A DNA stretch of 64,000 bases from Burkholderia sp. GAS332. Lineage in GTDB: Bacteria; Pseudomonadota; Gammaproteobacteria; Burkholderiales; Burkholderiaceae. The stretch covers positions 4,092,001-4,156,000 of the forward strand of contig FSRV01000002.1 in assembly GCA_900142905.1 (NCBI GenBank). Direction: 5' to 3'. The notes below the pieces were generated by a model. The model worked only from the letters and a program-made list of their open reading frames with translations, was not told the origin of the DNA and searched no databases. Positions 17,110-25,997 of this stretch are shown piece after piece. The translations under genes were made by a program, and so were the position numbers. Within the stretch, counting starts at the first letter, position 1. Every line of letters begins with the position of its first letter.

Positions 17110-17162
17110 CGGTCATTAGCGGGCCGTGGCGCATCCCGCGAATTTGATGGTGTTATTGCAAT

Positions 17163-17360
17163 TTGCATGGCAACTTAGATGGGGATAGGTTCATCACAAA
17201 GATTGACTCATCTTGGAATGAAGCCTGGAACGGCACCGGGCAGGAACGATTCTACAAGCTTGATGGAGACACGCTCGACGTCAGTACGGCCTGGATGCCG
17301 AATCCGTTAGTGTCAGGAAATCCAATAGGAAGGGCTATTCTCAGTTTTAGACGCGAGTAA
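17163..17360 (+). pseudogene. Fragment of a lipocalin-like domain protein
   Basis: The 65-residue frame resembles the C-terminal third of small lipocalin-like proteins: a strand with W-N-x-x-W-x-G-T-x-Q, then RFYKLDGDTLDVSTAW and a final LSFRRE strand. The N-terminal part is missing, and the cassette border lies only 50 bp upstream. The fragment was probably left when the cassette inserted or a deletion occurred. Confidence 0.5.
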
Positions 17361-17752
17361 TTTTCCCTACGCTGAGTTCGCAACGAGTCGCTAGTTCGCA
17401 GGTCATCAACTCGACGGTGAGTCTGGCAGCCAGGCAGCCACCTTTGAATGACCGCATTGTGGCGACCTCTCGGTCGGCTCTGGGTCGATCACGGAAATTC
17501 GGCACGGGAGCGGGTTGGCCATGAACCGGCGTTCGACGTTCCTGCTCAAATCGTTAACAATCTATCCCACTCTCGCGCTAGCTTGACAAAAAAGTGATTC
17601 AGAACTGAGCACTCGGCTGCAGCGAAAGACTGGCCGAGTGAGCAGAGGCATTTTTTGGACAGGCGGCCTGGAGATTGAGCAAGAACGGCTAGGCGCGATG
17701 TTTCGACGATGAGCGACCATAACGCAAGTCGCACGATCCAAATATCCAGACC
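17361..17752. other. Stretch with no gene seen
   Basis: It holds a GAATGACCG-type intergenic motif near 17446, similar to ones at 3838 and 21799, and the upstream region of the AraC gene. No coding frame is convincing. Confidence 0.4.
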
Positions 17753-18625
17753 ATGCAAGCTCATGTTGACGCCACTCGCGCTTACACGAAGCGCTTCAAT
17801 GCCGTGCTCGCGTACATCGAAATGAACCTCGAGGGCGACCTGTCAGTGGAAACGCTAAGTCGCATTGCGAACTTCTCGAAGTTCCATTTTCATCGGCAGT
17901 TTGCCAGCTATGTAGGGGTGCCAGTCGCACGCTACGTCCAACTGATGCGCTTGCGTCGGGCTGCCCACCGCCTGGCTTCGCGTGAGTTCTGCTCGGTGCT
18001 CGATGCCGCGTTCGACGCGGGCTTCGACAGCCCCGAAGCCTTCAGTCGGGCATTCAAGCGCGCGTTCGGCACGGCGCCGAGTTCGTTTAGACAACATCCG
18101 AACTGGCAAATCTGGAGTGCGACTTTTGTCATCCCCTATCTTTCGAGGAAACTCACCATGCAAGTACAAATTATCGATTTTTCCGAAACTCGCGTCGCCG
18201 CGCTTGAACACTGCGGACCGACTGGACTCGTCAACGAGAGCGTGCGCAAGTTCGTCGACTGGCGGAAGCAAAGTGGGCAATCTCCGCTTGCGTCGAGCAG
18301 AACTTTTGGTATCCCGCGCAATAACCCCGACACGACACCGGCGGATGCATTTCGCTTCGACATCTGCGGGGAAATCGATGAGCCGGTCGCGTCGAACGTC
18401 TACGGCATCCGCGAACTCGTCATTCCGGGCGGTCGATGTGCAGTTGTTCGGCATACCGGATCGACCGACCACGTCGGCGAGACAATCTATCCGATCTATC
18501 GCGACTGGCTTCCTGCAAGCGGAGAGGAACTTCGGGACCATCCATTGTTCTTTCACTATCTGAGCGTCTTTCCGGAAACGCCGCAGGACCTGTGGCAAAC
18601 CGATATCTACATTCCCCTCGTGTGA
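17753..18625 (+). CDS. AraC family regulator with GyrI-like effector domain
   Basis: This 290-residue protein is a fusion of two domains. Residues about 13-112 form the two helix-turn-helix motifs of AraC proteins (LSVETLSRIANFSKFHFHRQF and DAAFDAGFDSPEAFSRAFKR with FGTAPSSFR). Residues about 135-290 are a GyrI/Rob-type ligand domain (VQIIDFSETRVAALEHCGP, GGRCAVVRHTG, then DIYIPL). Such proteins, like Rob and SbmC relatives, sense small hydrophobic or cationic ligands. A strong terminator follows, so it is monocistronic. Confidence 0.9.
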   Translation: MQAHVDATRAYTKRFNAVLAYIEMNLEGDLSVETLSRIANFSKFHFHRQFASYVGVPVARYVQLMRLRRAAHRLASREFCSVLDAAFDAGFDSPEAFSRAFKRAFGTAPSSFRQHPNWQIWSATFVIPYLSRKLTMQVQIIDFSETRVAALEHCGPTGLVNESVRKFVDWRKQSGQSPLASSRTFGIPRNNPDTTPADAFRFDICGEIDEPVASNVYGIRELVIPGGRCAVVRHTGSTDHVGETIYPIYRDWLPASGEELRDHPLFFHYLSVFPETPQDLWQTDIYIPLV

Positions 18626-18628
18626 CGT

Positions 18629-18674
18629 GCCGATCAGACCGCTGCGACCGCAAGATCGCTGCGGTCTGATCGGC
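18629..18674 (+). terminator. Strong inverted repeat after the AraC gene
   Basis: A perfect 14-bp stem, GCCGATCAGACCGC (18629-18642) with GCGGTCTGATCGGC (18661-18674), begins 3 bp after the stop codon. There is no T-run, so it may act on both strands or stabilise the 3' end. Confidence 0.6.
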
Positions 18675-18987
18675 TACCGGAAAATCCGAAGAGAGGGCGC
18701 GTCCGTACCATCTCGACCGATTTATGCCGTTTGAATGGCCGCGGCGCGCGGCGAGCGATCAAGGGTTCGCATCAGGCAGAGCCCGGCCAGTTTGAGACGT
18801 TCGGCCCAGCCGGCTAGATCGTTGACATCGGCGGACGAACAGTAGATTGCGGCCATCATTTACCGGCCCGCACGGCTATTTGATTGGAGCCCATAAGTAC
18901 GACTTCGAGAGTCGGCCCAATTTGATCGTATGGCATGCAGGCCTGAATCTGCTTGAATTTCAAGCGCACCATCGGAAGCGGACCCGC
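18675..18987. other. Stretch with no gene seen
   Basis: No protein-like frame or RNA is recognised. The last part lies downstream of the truncated isochorismatase-like gene on the minus strand. Confidence 0.35.
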
Positions 18988-19248
18988 TTACTTGTCTGTG
19001 TCCAGCAACGTCTCGGCGGTGATGACGGTGCAGTATTCCGGGTCTAGATTGGCAAGCGACATCGCGTGCACGTCTTCCGCGCTTCTCAGGTTGCCGTTCC
19101 AGTCCTTTCGATCAAACGTGAAGCAGCAATCGGCTACGAGGTAGGTTGAGAAGCCCAGGTTGCCGGCCATACGAACCGTCGCCTCGACAGAATTGTAAGG
19201 TGCGCGGATCGATGCGATCGGCGGTGTGAACGCCTGTGGGAAGGCCAA
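18988..19248 (-). pseudogene. C-terminal fragment of an isochorismatase-like cysteine hydrolase
   Basis: The frame contains SVEATVRMAGNLGFSTYLVA DCCFTFDR and ends in the SLANLDPEYCTVITAETLL pattern typical of the last third of this hydrolase family. The VxATVR helix normally follows the catalytic cysteine, which is missing here. The N-terminal two thirds are absent because the region joins the truncated NTPase gene at about 19240. This marks a deletion or recombination junction. Confidence 0.65.
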
Positions 19249-20141
19249 TGACGGTCTTGCCGGTCATCGTCACCGCGCCTGCCAGTATGCGGGCGCCATC
19301 CCGCATTTTGGCGGCGTTAAGGCGGACCGGGGCAAACGCGGCCAACCGCGGTTTGATCTGCAGGGCGATCATCCGCTGCAGCACTTCGAAACGGCTGCCG
19401 AGCCGATGATCGGCGATCCAGACGCCAATCAGCGCCTTCAGGTCGAAGGGACGCTCAGCGAGGGTCAGCAAGTTAGCACGCTTCACCGCTTCGACGAAGT
19501 CGGTGACGTCGCTCACGCCATAATGGCCGGCGAACAGCGCGATCTCGTCCTCCGAAAGGCCGACAAGCCGGTACAGCTTGAGCGTAGGGTCGCTCTCGCG
19601 GCTCGTGTTGTCATCCTCCCCGTCGGGCGCCGGCTCGCCATAGGGCAGGTGCTGTTCGATCAGCGTCTGGTCGGGTAGCGCCCGCCAAGCATCCTCGCGG
19701 CTGGTGATGAAGATGCGCGCGCGATCCAGCGCGGCGTATATCTTAGCGCCGAAGATGCGAACCGCATCCTCCAGCGCGCGTGGCGTCTCCAACTGAGCCT
19801 CGTCGACCGAGTCGATGAAGAACCAAGCCTCGTCCGTTGAGGTGAGCCAGGCGGCGAATTCAGCCGCCGTGCCAACCTCGAACGACTGGTCGAAGGTCGC
19901 GTCGATCTTCTCGATCCGGATGAAGAAGGCGTGGCGGCCACGCTCCTTGATCCGACGCGCACGCGTCTGGGCTTCGAATGTCTTGCCGGCGCCTGGATCG
20001 GCAATTATCAGAACGCGGAACTGATCCTCAATTTCATGCCATCGCTGAGGCCGGCCCCCCGGGCATGAGAAAGTCCCATTCCTTCGAACGAGACGACATC
20101 GGCGAAAACCGCCGGATGAGCTCAACGATCTTCTCTGTCAT
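19240..20141 (-). pseudogene. NACHT/STAND-like NTPase, frameshifted and 3'-truncated
   Basis: The main frame shows a P-loop NTPase: Walker A ADPGAGKT, Walker B AWFFIDSVDEA and the sensor-like IFITSREDAW. The last resembles NACHT/STAND ATPases used in signalling and phage defence. The likely start is ATG 20141, which overlaps the Fic stop codon as ATGA. That frame (MTEKIVELIRRFSPM...) runs out after 36 codons. A run of six G on the coding strand (20055-20060) separates it from the NTPase frame, and one base fewer would join them. At about 19240 the frame runs into the isochorismatase fragment, so the sensor half is lost. It is judged a broken gene. Confidence 0.65.
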
Positions 20142-21328
20142 GTCCGCGATCCCGCGTTGGCAGGGTAGAGATTGGGAAACCAGCGCTCGGCCACGTCGAC
20201 AGGAAAAGCCAGCCGCAGGGGCGCGCGGTGGGTCGCTGCGGTCAGCATTCCCCGGTCGACCAGCCCCGCCGTGACATTGCGCGCACCGCGCTCCTCGTAG
20301 CCGGTAAGCGTAGGAATCTTCGAACGCTCGACCTCGCCACGCATCACTGCTTCGCGCAGTACTGCAAAGCTGCCACGGTGCAGTCGCTTCGCCCGCACCT
20401 CCTCTTCGAGGTGGATTTCGATGCGCGTCAGCAGCGTCGCCGGATCGAGCAGCCCGCTCATGAAACGGATCTGATCGACTGAGCGATCAAGGAAAAATTT
20501 ACAGAATTCGATCAACCCGCGCTGAGTCAGATTGCCACGCCCGTCGAGGTCGCCTTCGCGCGGCCTGTCGGCCTGCGCGAGCAACGCTTTGTAGCGTGCC
20601 TCATCGCGCGCCAAGCCTCGCGCCACTGACCAAAGACTGGTTCCGACCTCGAGCCGTTTGAACAAGGCGTGGGACATCAGCCGCGCGACTCGGCCATTGC
20701 CGTCGAGGAAGGGGTGAATCCAAAGCAGGCGATGATGGACGGCGCCGACAGTCTGAAGTTGTCGGGCTCTGCTGAGCGGTGGCGATCCATAGGCCATATC
20801 GAAACGCGACATGAAGCGAGGCAGGTCTTCGTGCGGCGGCGGAATGTGCCGGCCGACCTGCACGTCTCGCTTGCGCCATTCGCCGGGAACGATCTCGATC
20901 CGCGCGCCAGTCTTCTCGTCGGCAACAAACAGCATCTCCGGCGGTAGCCGTGAGCAAAACTCTTCATGCAACCACGACGCATAAGCCGCGGACGCCGGCC
21001 AGGCATCGGGATCACGCCCAGTATCGATCAACCGCTGAACGTGAATATGCGCGACCGCTTCCTTCTGCAGGTCGCGCTTCTTGGGTTCGGTCGAAAAGTC
21101 GTTGGCAAGAGCCCGGTCGATGTCGCGCGGATGGGTGTCGTGACCTTCGATCAAATTGGAGTAGTAGCAATTCATGGAGCGGACAAGGTCACCGATCGAG
21201 CCTAGCAAGATGGGATGAATTCGGCCCGCTAGTCGATTCGCTTCTGCAACGAGCGCCAGCATGTCATCCTCGAGAAGTCGAGACGATGATTCTTCGGGAA
21301 CCATCGGTTCCATGCTTGTCGTATCCAT
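20138..21328 (-). CDS. Fic family protein (AMPylator)
   Basis: The 396-residue protein carries the full Fic motif HPFLDGNGRVAR (205-216) with catalytic His205. An N-terminal inhibitory helix motif SNLIEG (57-62) blocks ATP in class II Fic proteins, so activity is probably self-restrained. Residues about 300-396 look like a winged helix (SFAVLREAVMRGEVERSKI, TGYEERGARNVTAGLVDRG) that could bind DNA. Fic enzymes transfer AMP or related groups to target proteins. I chose ATG 21328 since the upstream extension is not protein-like. Its stop overlaps the next start as ATGA, which couples it to the NTPase. Confidence 0.85.
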   Translation of the reverse strand: MDTTSMEPMVPEESSSRLLEDDMLALVAEANRLAGRIHPILLGSIGDLVRSMNCYYSNLIEGHDTHPRDIDRALANDFSTEPKKRDLQKEAVAHIHVQRLIDTGRDPDAWPASAAYASWLHEEFCSRLPPEMLFVADEKTGARIEIVPGEWRKRDVQVGRHIPPPHEDLPRFMSRFDMAYGSPPLSRARQLQTVGAVHHRLLWIHPFLDGNGRVARLMSHALFKRLEVGTSLWSVARGLARDEARYKALLAQADRPREGDLDGRGNLTQRGLIEFCKFFLDRSVDQIRFMSGLLDPATLLTRIEIHLEEEVRAKRLHRGSFAVLREAVMRGEVERSKIPTLTGYEERGARNVTAGLVDRGMLTAATHRAPLRLAFPVDVAERWFPNLYPANAGSRT

Positions 21329-21339
21329 GACGTTAGTGT

Positions 21340-21386
21340 ACCGGATAGCATGCCGGATAGACAATGGATTTTTTATAATAAAATCA
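21340..21386 (-). promoter_or_regulatory. Promoter region of the Fic operon with repeats
   Basis: Two near-identical decamers (TACCGGATAG and TGCCGGATAG, 21340-21361) lie just upstream of the Fic start. They are followed by an AT-rich inverted repeat, GATTTT-TTATAAT-AAAATC (21368-21386), that can provide the -10 region. The repeats are candidate binding sites, perhaps for the Fic winged helix. Confidence 0.4.
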
Positions 21387-21462
21387 GTGGCATTTAGACC
21401 AAATCGGCGCGATTGAACCGGATGACATGCCGGTTGATTTACCGGTTTGTGAGTGAAATAGG

Positions 21463-21738
21463 ATGTCACGCGACGTGCGGCTGATCCCTTGCTTTCGATC
21501 TGCCGCAAAGGCATATGGACCCTGCCCGATCGGTAAGCTCGACGATGGGGCCGCCGGTTTGAAGGCGCTTGATGCTTGTGGTGGCTTTTCCATCGTTCAG
21601 ACGCCGACGGACTACGCGGCGCCAGACCGACCGACGGCCGCGCATGAAGCCGTGTTCGTGGATGTCGTCGCTCCGATGAATGCAATTCCCGCCTCGATCT
21701 TCGACGCACTAACAGTGCAGGTGCCGAAAGGGTCCTGA
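21463..21738 (+). pseudogene. Fragment of a CheB-type methylesterase
   Basis: The segment DGAAGLKALDACGGFSIVQ followed by TPTDYAAPDRPTAA and AVFVDVVAPMNAIPASI matches the end of the CheB catalytic domain, including the catalytic Asp of DGAAGL. The receiver domain and the Ser/His part are missing. It is a short, isolated piece between the Fic promoter and an empty region. Confidence 0.55.
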
Positions 21739-22301
21739 TCGTTCGATCAGAGCCGCGACGATTACCTTGAACGTCAATTCCACTCTTGTAAGAGACATTG
21801 AATGACCGACCACTGACCGTCCGAGAAGGGTCGTGCGGTCCCACGAGGCGCTCTAAAGCGGCCATTCGCTGTCGGCAGGAGATGCCCCGTTGCGAATGAC
21901 CACAATGGCCGAACTCTCGTCTTCCGATGCGACTAAACGAACGTCCGTTGTACCTTGGAAGCCGCCCTATATGTTGCGCTGGGTCGACCGGGCGCAGTGG
22001 GTCGGTTTATACCACGCGCCTGAAACGATGCCCGATCAGTTCCTGTCATTCGATACGAGCAGCCAATTGTTGACAATCAGCGCATGTTCGATTCGGACGC
22101 GAGCTGAGGTCACGGTGGTGTAGATGGCGGGGCGAACGCAAGCTGCTGCGCGCGTGACGTTCGGTCATAAGGGTTTGTACTTATATCTACAACATTGTTT
22201 TGTTCTGCAAGTACTTAATTCCGAGCAAGCCGCAGCCTAGACTTCAAGCACTGAAACGCAAACGGGCGTTTGCGGACAAATGAAGTCTGGAGGAAAACAT
22301 C
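21739..22301. other. Stretch with no gene seen
   Basis: A 77-codon frame at 21890-22123 has no recognisable features and is not called. A GAATGACCG-type motif lies at 21799. The end holds the AT-rich upstream region and GGAGG site of the next gene. Confidence 0.35.
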
Positions 22302-22604
22302 ATGAAACTCGTTCAATCGCTCATCGTCGTAGCTGCTCTTGCAATTCCGGCTGCCTCATCTTTTGCTCAATCGAACGAAGCGGTCGCTCCGACCAATGTT
22401 CAGGCCGTACAAACTAGCGTGAATCCAGGGAGTGACGCTGCGACCGGTTTTGGCGGCGTTGCTGATGGTACTTCAGCGTCGGGTAGCCATCATGAACTGC
22501 GTTCGTTCGGCACCGCTGTCTCCCACTTGGGACATAAAATTCAAGGATCTGTTCGCCCGGATCCGAATGATGGAATGAAGCCCGTGTTTTTCGGCGGCGC
22601 ATAA
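22302..22604 (+). CDS. Small exported protein of unknown function
   Basis: The 100-residue product has a Sec signal peptide (VVAALAIPAASSFA, cut after FAQ or SFA) similar to the exported proteins common in Burkholderiaceae. The mature part is small, glycine-rich and polar, with no cysteines. GGAGG precedes the ATG. A terminator lies 85 bp downstream, so it is monocistronic. Function unknown. Confidence 0.65.
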   Translation: MKLVQSLIVVAALAIPAASSFAQSNEAVAPTNVQAVQTSVNPGSDAATGFGGVADGTSASGSHHELRSFGTAVSHLGHKIQGSVRPDPNDGMKPVFFGGA

Positions 22605-22688
22605 ATTGACCGGGTTGATTGCAGCCTTGTGTCGTTGATTGAGTGGTGCCTAAGACGCCCTTGCTTTGTTGAGGGAATAGCGTTGAGA

Positions 22689-22719
22689 CGCGCAGATAAA
22701 TCTGCGCGTTTTCGCTTTT
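22689..22719 (+). terminator. Terminator after the small exported protein gene
   Basis: CGCGCAGAT-AA-ATCTGCGCG followed by TTTTCGCTTTT, a good rho-independent signal. Confidence 0.75.
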
Positions 22720-22825
22720 AGGAATCTGCCGCTTGGGTTGTTTCGCTGAGTGACGGCTTTCGAGCGGGTCAATTGACTGACTGCAATGAGCGAACCGTGA
22801 CGCTCGTCCTGGGAAGTCGCCGTTG

Positions 22826-23356
22826 TCAGGCGCGCGTCGATTTTATCGCGCGACAAAGACGACGGGCCGCGTCCTCCATGTTGCTCGCCTGAGTTGCTGC
22901 GAAGCCAATGATGAGTCCAGCCTGCTTGCCGTGTCTGTAGTGTGGCGACAGGGGCGGCGTTTGCAAGCCGACCCGCATCGCCGCCTCCCAGACATCCATA
23001 TCGCTCTCGGGTTTCGCCGCAGACCGCAGTTTGCCCACGAGATGCAGACCGGCTTCAGGACTTTGTTCACCCCAATCCAGCGCGTCAGTGCAATGCAATT
23101 CGAGTGCGCGAATCAGGGCGTCACGTCGTTCAGCATAGAGCACACGCATCTTCCGCAGATGGGTAGCGAAGTGTCCTTCACCGATGAATTCCGCCAGGAT
23201 GTTCTGCGTCGGCGTCGCAGACTGACGATCCATCAGGGCTCGCCCCGCAGCGAACGCGTCAGCAAGCCCAGGCGGGGCGATCAGCGTCGTCTCTGGCCGG
23301 TTCTCAACGACTGCAACGCATAGCCGAACGCGCGTCGTATAGCGCTGTGAGGGCAA
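22826..23356 (-). pseudogene. C-terminal fragment of a MocR/PdxR-type regulator
   Basis: The frame of about 176 codons reads like the end of the aminotransferase-like domain of GntR/MocR regulators. FAAGRALMDRQSATPTQ is followed by LAEFIGEGHFATHLRKMR and LYAERRDAL. The winged helix and the PLP-binding lysine part are absent, and no ribosome site precedes the frame. It is judged a truncated remnant. Confidence 0.6.
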
Positions 23357-23758
23357 TCACTCCTCGCATTTCACGTCCTGCTTTCGCACGACGATAATCA
23401 CCGGGTATGTCCCGTGCTCGAGTTCCACGCGCGCGACTACAGCCATCGTCTCGCTGTCGACGTCGTCGTACACGCTGACTTTTTCATGTCGAAGGCTCGT
23501 GATACCGGTACAGCCAGACGCGCGACCCTCATCGGAAACTTTGCATTGGATCGGGTTATCCGCAAGGTAGCGATATCTGTCTCTGTCGGGTGTTGCGAGG
23601 TATTCACGGAAGCTCTGTGCCGCTCCACCGATGCCGGTGACATACCCAATGGCGCAATCCAGTTTGGGCGTGTCGCTGCCCCCGGATGTTTGGGCTATAG
23701 CGGCCGTGCTCGCGGCAGCGATGAGCGCCACGAGTGTCGATGCACGAAGGTATCTCAT
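23357..23758 (-). CDS. Exported protein of unknown function
   Basis: The 133-residue product starts at ATG 23758 with a signal peptide (VALIAAASTAAIAQ). The mature part carries four cysteines, two of them in CKVSDEGRASGC, and ends in a strand VVARVELEHGTYPVIIVVRK. It is probably periplasmic with disulfides. It lies directly upstream of the MocR remnant, whose border is at its stop codon. I do not recognise the family. Confidence 0.6.
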   Translation of the reverse strand: MRYLRASTLVALIAAASTAAIAQTSGGSDTPKLDCAIGYVTGIGGAAQSFREYLATPDRDRYRYLADNPIQCKVSDEGRASGCTGITSLRHEKVSVYDDVDSETMAVVARVELEHGTYPVIIVVRKQDVKCEE

Positions 23759-23911
23759 AGCGCACATCACCGTTGTCAGATCGAGGTGCTGGATTGTAAT
23801 GGCATCTTGCGCAAGGCGTCTGACAGCGAAGAGCGGCTGCTATTGCCAGATTCGAAGCGCTGTTTAGGGGCGGCGCAATGACAGCGCTCCGGGGCTTCGA
23901 AGGACATTGTG

Positions 23912-24550
23912 CTACCGGCGGCGCGAGCGTCCACGCGGCTGACTTCCGGGTTGCGTGTCCACGGCGGTGAGAAGATGCTGGCGACCCTCGTCAAGAATCT
24001 CATCCGCGAGCGCCGGGTCAACGTCTGCAACAGCACGCGAAAGCAGCAACGTACCGACCATCTGGCTGAACAAGGTGATCGCTTTCCCGCGGCTGCCTTC
24101 GCTGACCCCCTCCGTCTCTTCGATGACCTTGGCGAATTCCTCGAGGTTCGCCGCAAGACCTTCCACGTAAGAGCCACGCGCCACGTCGCCGAGCCGACGG
24201 GCGTCGCCTACAAAACCCGACAGGGGGCAACCCGCCTCGATATTCGCGCGATGCTCGGGTGAGAGATACCACTCGATCCGTTGCCTGACCGGGTTGGCGT
24301 CAGCTGACCTGGCGTTTTCGATGATGGAGGCATAGGTCTCCCCACCATCTTCCATCGCCTTTTCCATCACTGCGGCGACCAGTGCGTCTTTTGATTTGAA
24401 GTGGTTGTAGAAACCGCCCTGCGTGAAGCCCGCGGCCTTCATCAGCTCGGCGAGCCCGACCGCATCGACGCCGCGCTCGCGAAACAGCTTCTCGGCGGCG
24501 GCCACGATCGCGTGCCGGTTTTCAACCGCCTGTTGCCTGGAAACACCCAC
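23912..24550 (-). CDS. TetR family transcriptional regulator
   Basis: The 212-residue protein has the TetR helix-turn-helix: AIVAAAEKLFRERGVDAVGL, then AELMKAAGFTQGGFYNHFKSK. The ligand domain (about 70-190) is typical of the TetR_C class that represses small oxidoreductase operons. I chose GTG 24550 because GGGAGGGAGA is directly upstream. The gene is divergent from a SnoaL-SDR operon, and two matching 18-bp operators lie in the spacer, so it likely represses both sides. Confidence 0.85.
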   Translation of the reverse strand: MGVSRQQAVENRHAIVAAAEKLFRERGVDAVGLAELMKAAGFTQGGFYNHFKSKDALVAAVMEKAMEDGGETYASIIENARSADANPVRQRIEWYLSPEHRANIEAGCPLSGFVGDARRLGDVARGSYVEGLAANLEEFAKVIEETEGVSEGSRGKAITLFSQMVGTLLLSRAVADVDPALADEILDEGRQHLLTAVDTQPGSQPRGRSRRR

Positions 24551-24599
24551 TCTCCCTCCCTTCGGTCGACAACGACCCAATCAGATCCATCGAAAAATA

Positions 24600-24673
24600 C
24601 AATGTCGATCACCATTGACATCGGCGAGGCGGGCGTCCACACTCCGTCTCAATGACAATGTCACTCACCATTG
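24600..24673. promoter_or_regulatory. Twin TetR operators
   Basis: CAATGTCGATCACCATTG (24600-24617) and CAATGTCACTCACCATTG (24656-24673) differ at only two central positions and are both imperfect palindromes (CAATG...CATTG). They lie 56 bp apart in the divergent spacer, one near each promoter. Confidence 0.6.
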
Positions 24674-24778
24674 TCTTAAGTATAGCCTTCTTTACCTGAA
24701 CGTCCAGGCAGCAGAGGGCACCACGGTTATCCGACGCCTGAGCGCGTCGTCACCTGACTCTTTAAAGAGGGCCTCACC

Positions 24779-25180
24779 ATGACGAAGACAACTCCTGAAC
24801 AGAACAAGGCGCTCGCGCTGGAAGCATTCGAGACCCTGTTCAACAAGCGCGACTACGTTGCAGCCGAGCGCTTCTGGTCCGATCGTTACATTCAGCATAG
24901 CGCCCACATTGCGCCGGGACGCGACGGCCTGTTCGACCTGGTTCGCGCGCTGCCTGACACCGCGCGCTATGAGAACCATCTGATGGTGGCCGACGGTGAT
25001 TATGTCATCGCCCATGGCCGCTTCTCTGGGATCGGCAGGCCCGCTGCGTGGATTGCAGCCGACGTTATCCGCTTTGAAGACGGCAAGCTCGCCGAGCACT
25101 GGGACGTGCTTCAGGACGAAGCGACCCGGGCCGAATCCGTGAGCGGCCTGCCGATGTTCGGCGACCGGTTCCCCGCCTGA
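24779..25180 (+). CDS. SnoaL-like protein
   Basis: The 133-residue protein has the SnoaL/NTF2-like fold used by small polyketide cyclases and many unassigned enzymes. The conserved parts are the helix ALEAFETLFNKRDYVAAERFW, the YIQHS motif and the C-terminal strand DVIRFEDGKLAEHWDVLQ. It is the first gene of an operon with an SDR 42 bp downstream and under the TetR operators. The substrate is unknown. Confidence 0.8.
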   Translation: MTKTTPEQNKALALEAFETLFNKRDYVAAERFWSDRYIQHSAHIAPGRDGLFDLVRALPDTARYENHLMVADGDYVIAHGRFSGIGRPAAWIAADVIRFEDGKLAEHWDVLQDEATRAESVSGLPMFGDRFPA

Positions 25181-25222
25181 CCACGCACACCCCATCTATA
25201 GCAACTTCAACAGGAAACGATC

Positions 25223-25978
25223 ATGAAACTCACCGGAAACACGATCTTCATCACGGGCGGCGGTTCGGGCATTGGCCGCGGGCTAGCCGAGGCGCTCCAC
25301 CAGCGCGGCAACAAGGTCATCATCAGCGGCCGCCGGCGCAGCCATCTCGACGAGGTGGTGGCGGCGAATCCCGGTATGGCGGCAATCGAGCTCGATATTG
25401 CTGACCCGGCCAGTATCGGGAAGGTAGCGGCGCAACTGGTCGCCGACTATCCCGATCTCAACGTGCTGATCAACAACGCAGGGATCATGCAGCCTGACCA
25501 GGCGGGCGGCCATATTGACGACGCGTTGATGGTGTCCACCATCACGACCAACCTGATGGGGCCGATCCGCATGACGTCGGCGCTGATCGATCATCTCAAG
25601 ACCCGGAACGACGCGGTCGTCGCCTATACCAGCTCGGTCCTGGCTTTCGTGCCGCTGGCTGCGACGGCGGTGTACTCGTCGACCAAGGCAGCCTTGCATT
25701 CGTACGTTCTGTCGCAACGCTTCATGCTGCGGGACACGAAGGTTCGCGTACTCGAGATCGCCCCGCCCTGGGTGCGCACGGACCTCATGAACAGCCGCGA
25801 GGCCGAACAGGCGATGCCGCTTGACGCGTTCATCGACGAAACGATGGCTGTCCTCGGAACCAATGCAGATGAGATTCTGGTTGAAGGCGCGAAGCTGTTC
25901 CGCGGCAACCCGGGGCCCGGTGAACACGACCTGGTCAACGGCTTCAATGCACAGATGGCGGAAGTGTTTGGCGGGTGA
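25223..25978 (+). CDS. SDR family oxidoreductase, DltE-like
   Basis: The 251-residue protein has the cofactor loop TGGGSGIG (11-18), NNAGIM, and the catalytic motif with Ser in TSSVLAF and Tyr-Lys in YSSTK. The sequence around IAPPWVRTDLM and the DltE-like start MKLTGNTIFITGG point to the DltE subgroup. It follows the SnoaL gene by 42 bp and belongs to the TetR-controlled operon. It would reduce or oxidise a small carbonyl compound. Confidence 0.85.
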   Translation: MKLTGNTIFITGGGSGIGRGLAEALHQRGNKVIISGRRRSHLDEVVAANPGMAAIELDIADPASIGKVAAQLVADYPDLNVLINNAGIMQPDQAGGHIDDALMVSTITTNLMGPIRMTSALIDHLKTRNDAVVAYTSSVLAFVPLAATAVYSSTKAALHSYVLSQRFMLRDTKVRVLEIAPPWVRTDLMNSREAEQAMPLDAFIDETMAVLGTNADEILVEGAKLFRGNPGPGEHDLVNGFNAQMAEVFGG

Positions 25979-25997
25979 ATGGCGGCCTTTAGATCCC

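Noticed and set aside
21890..22123. Possible 77-residue protein
   Set aside because: Composition is not protein-like, no family resemblance and only a weak ribosome site.
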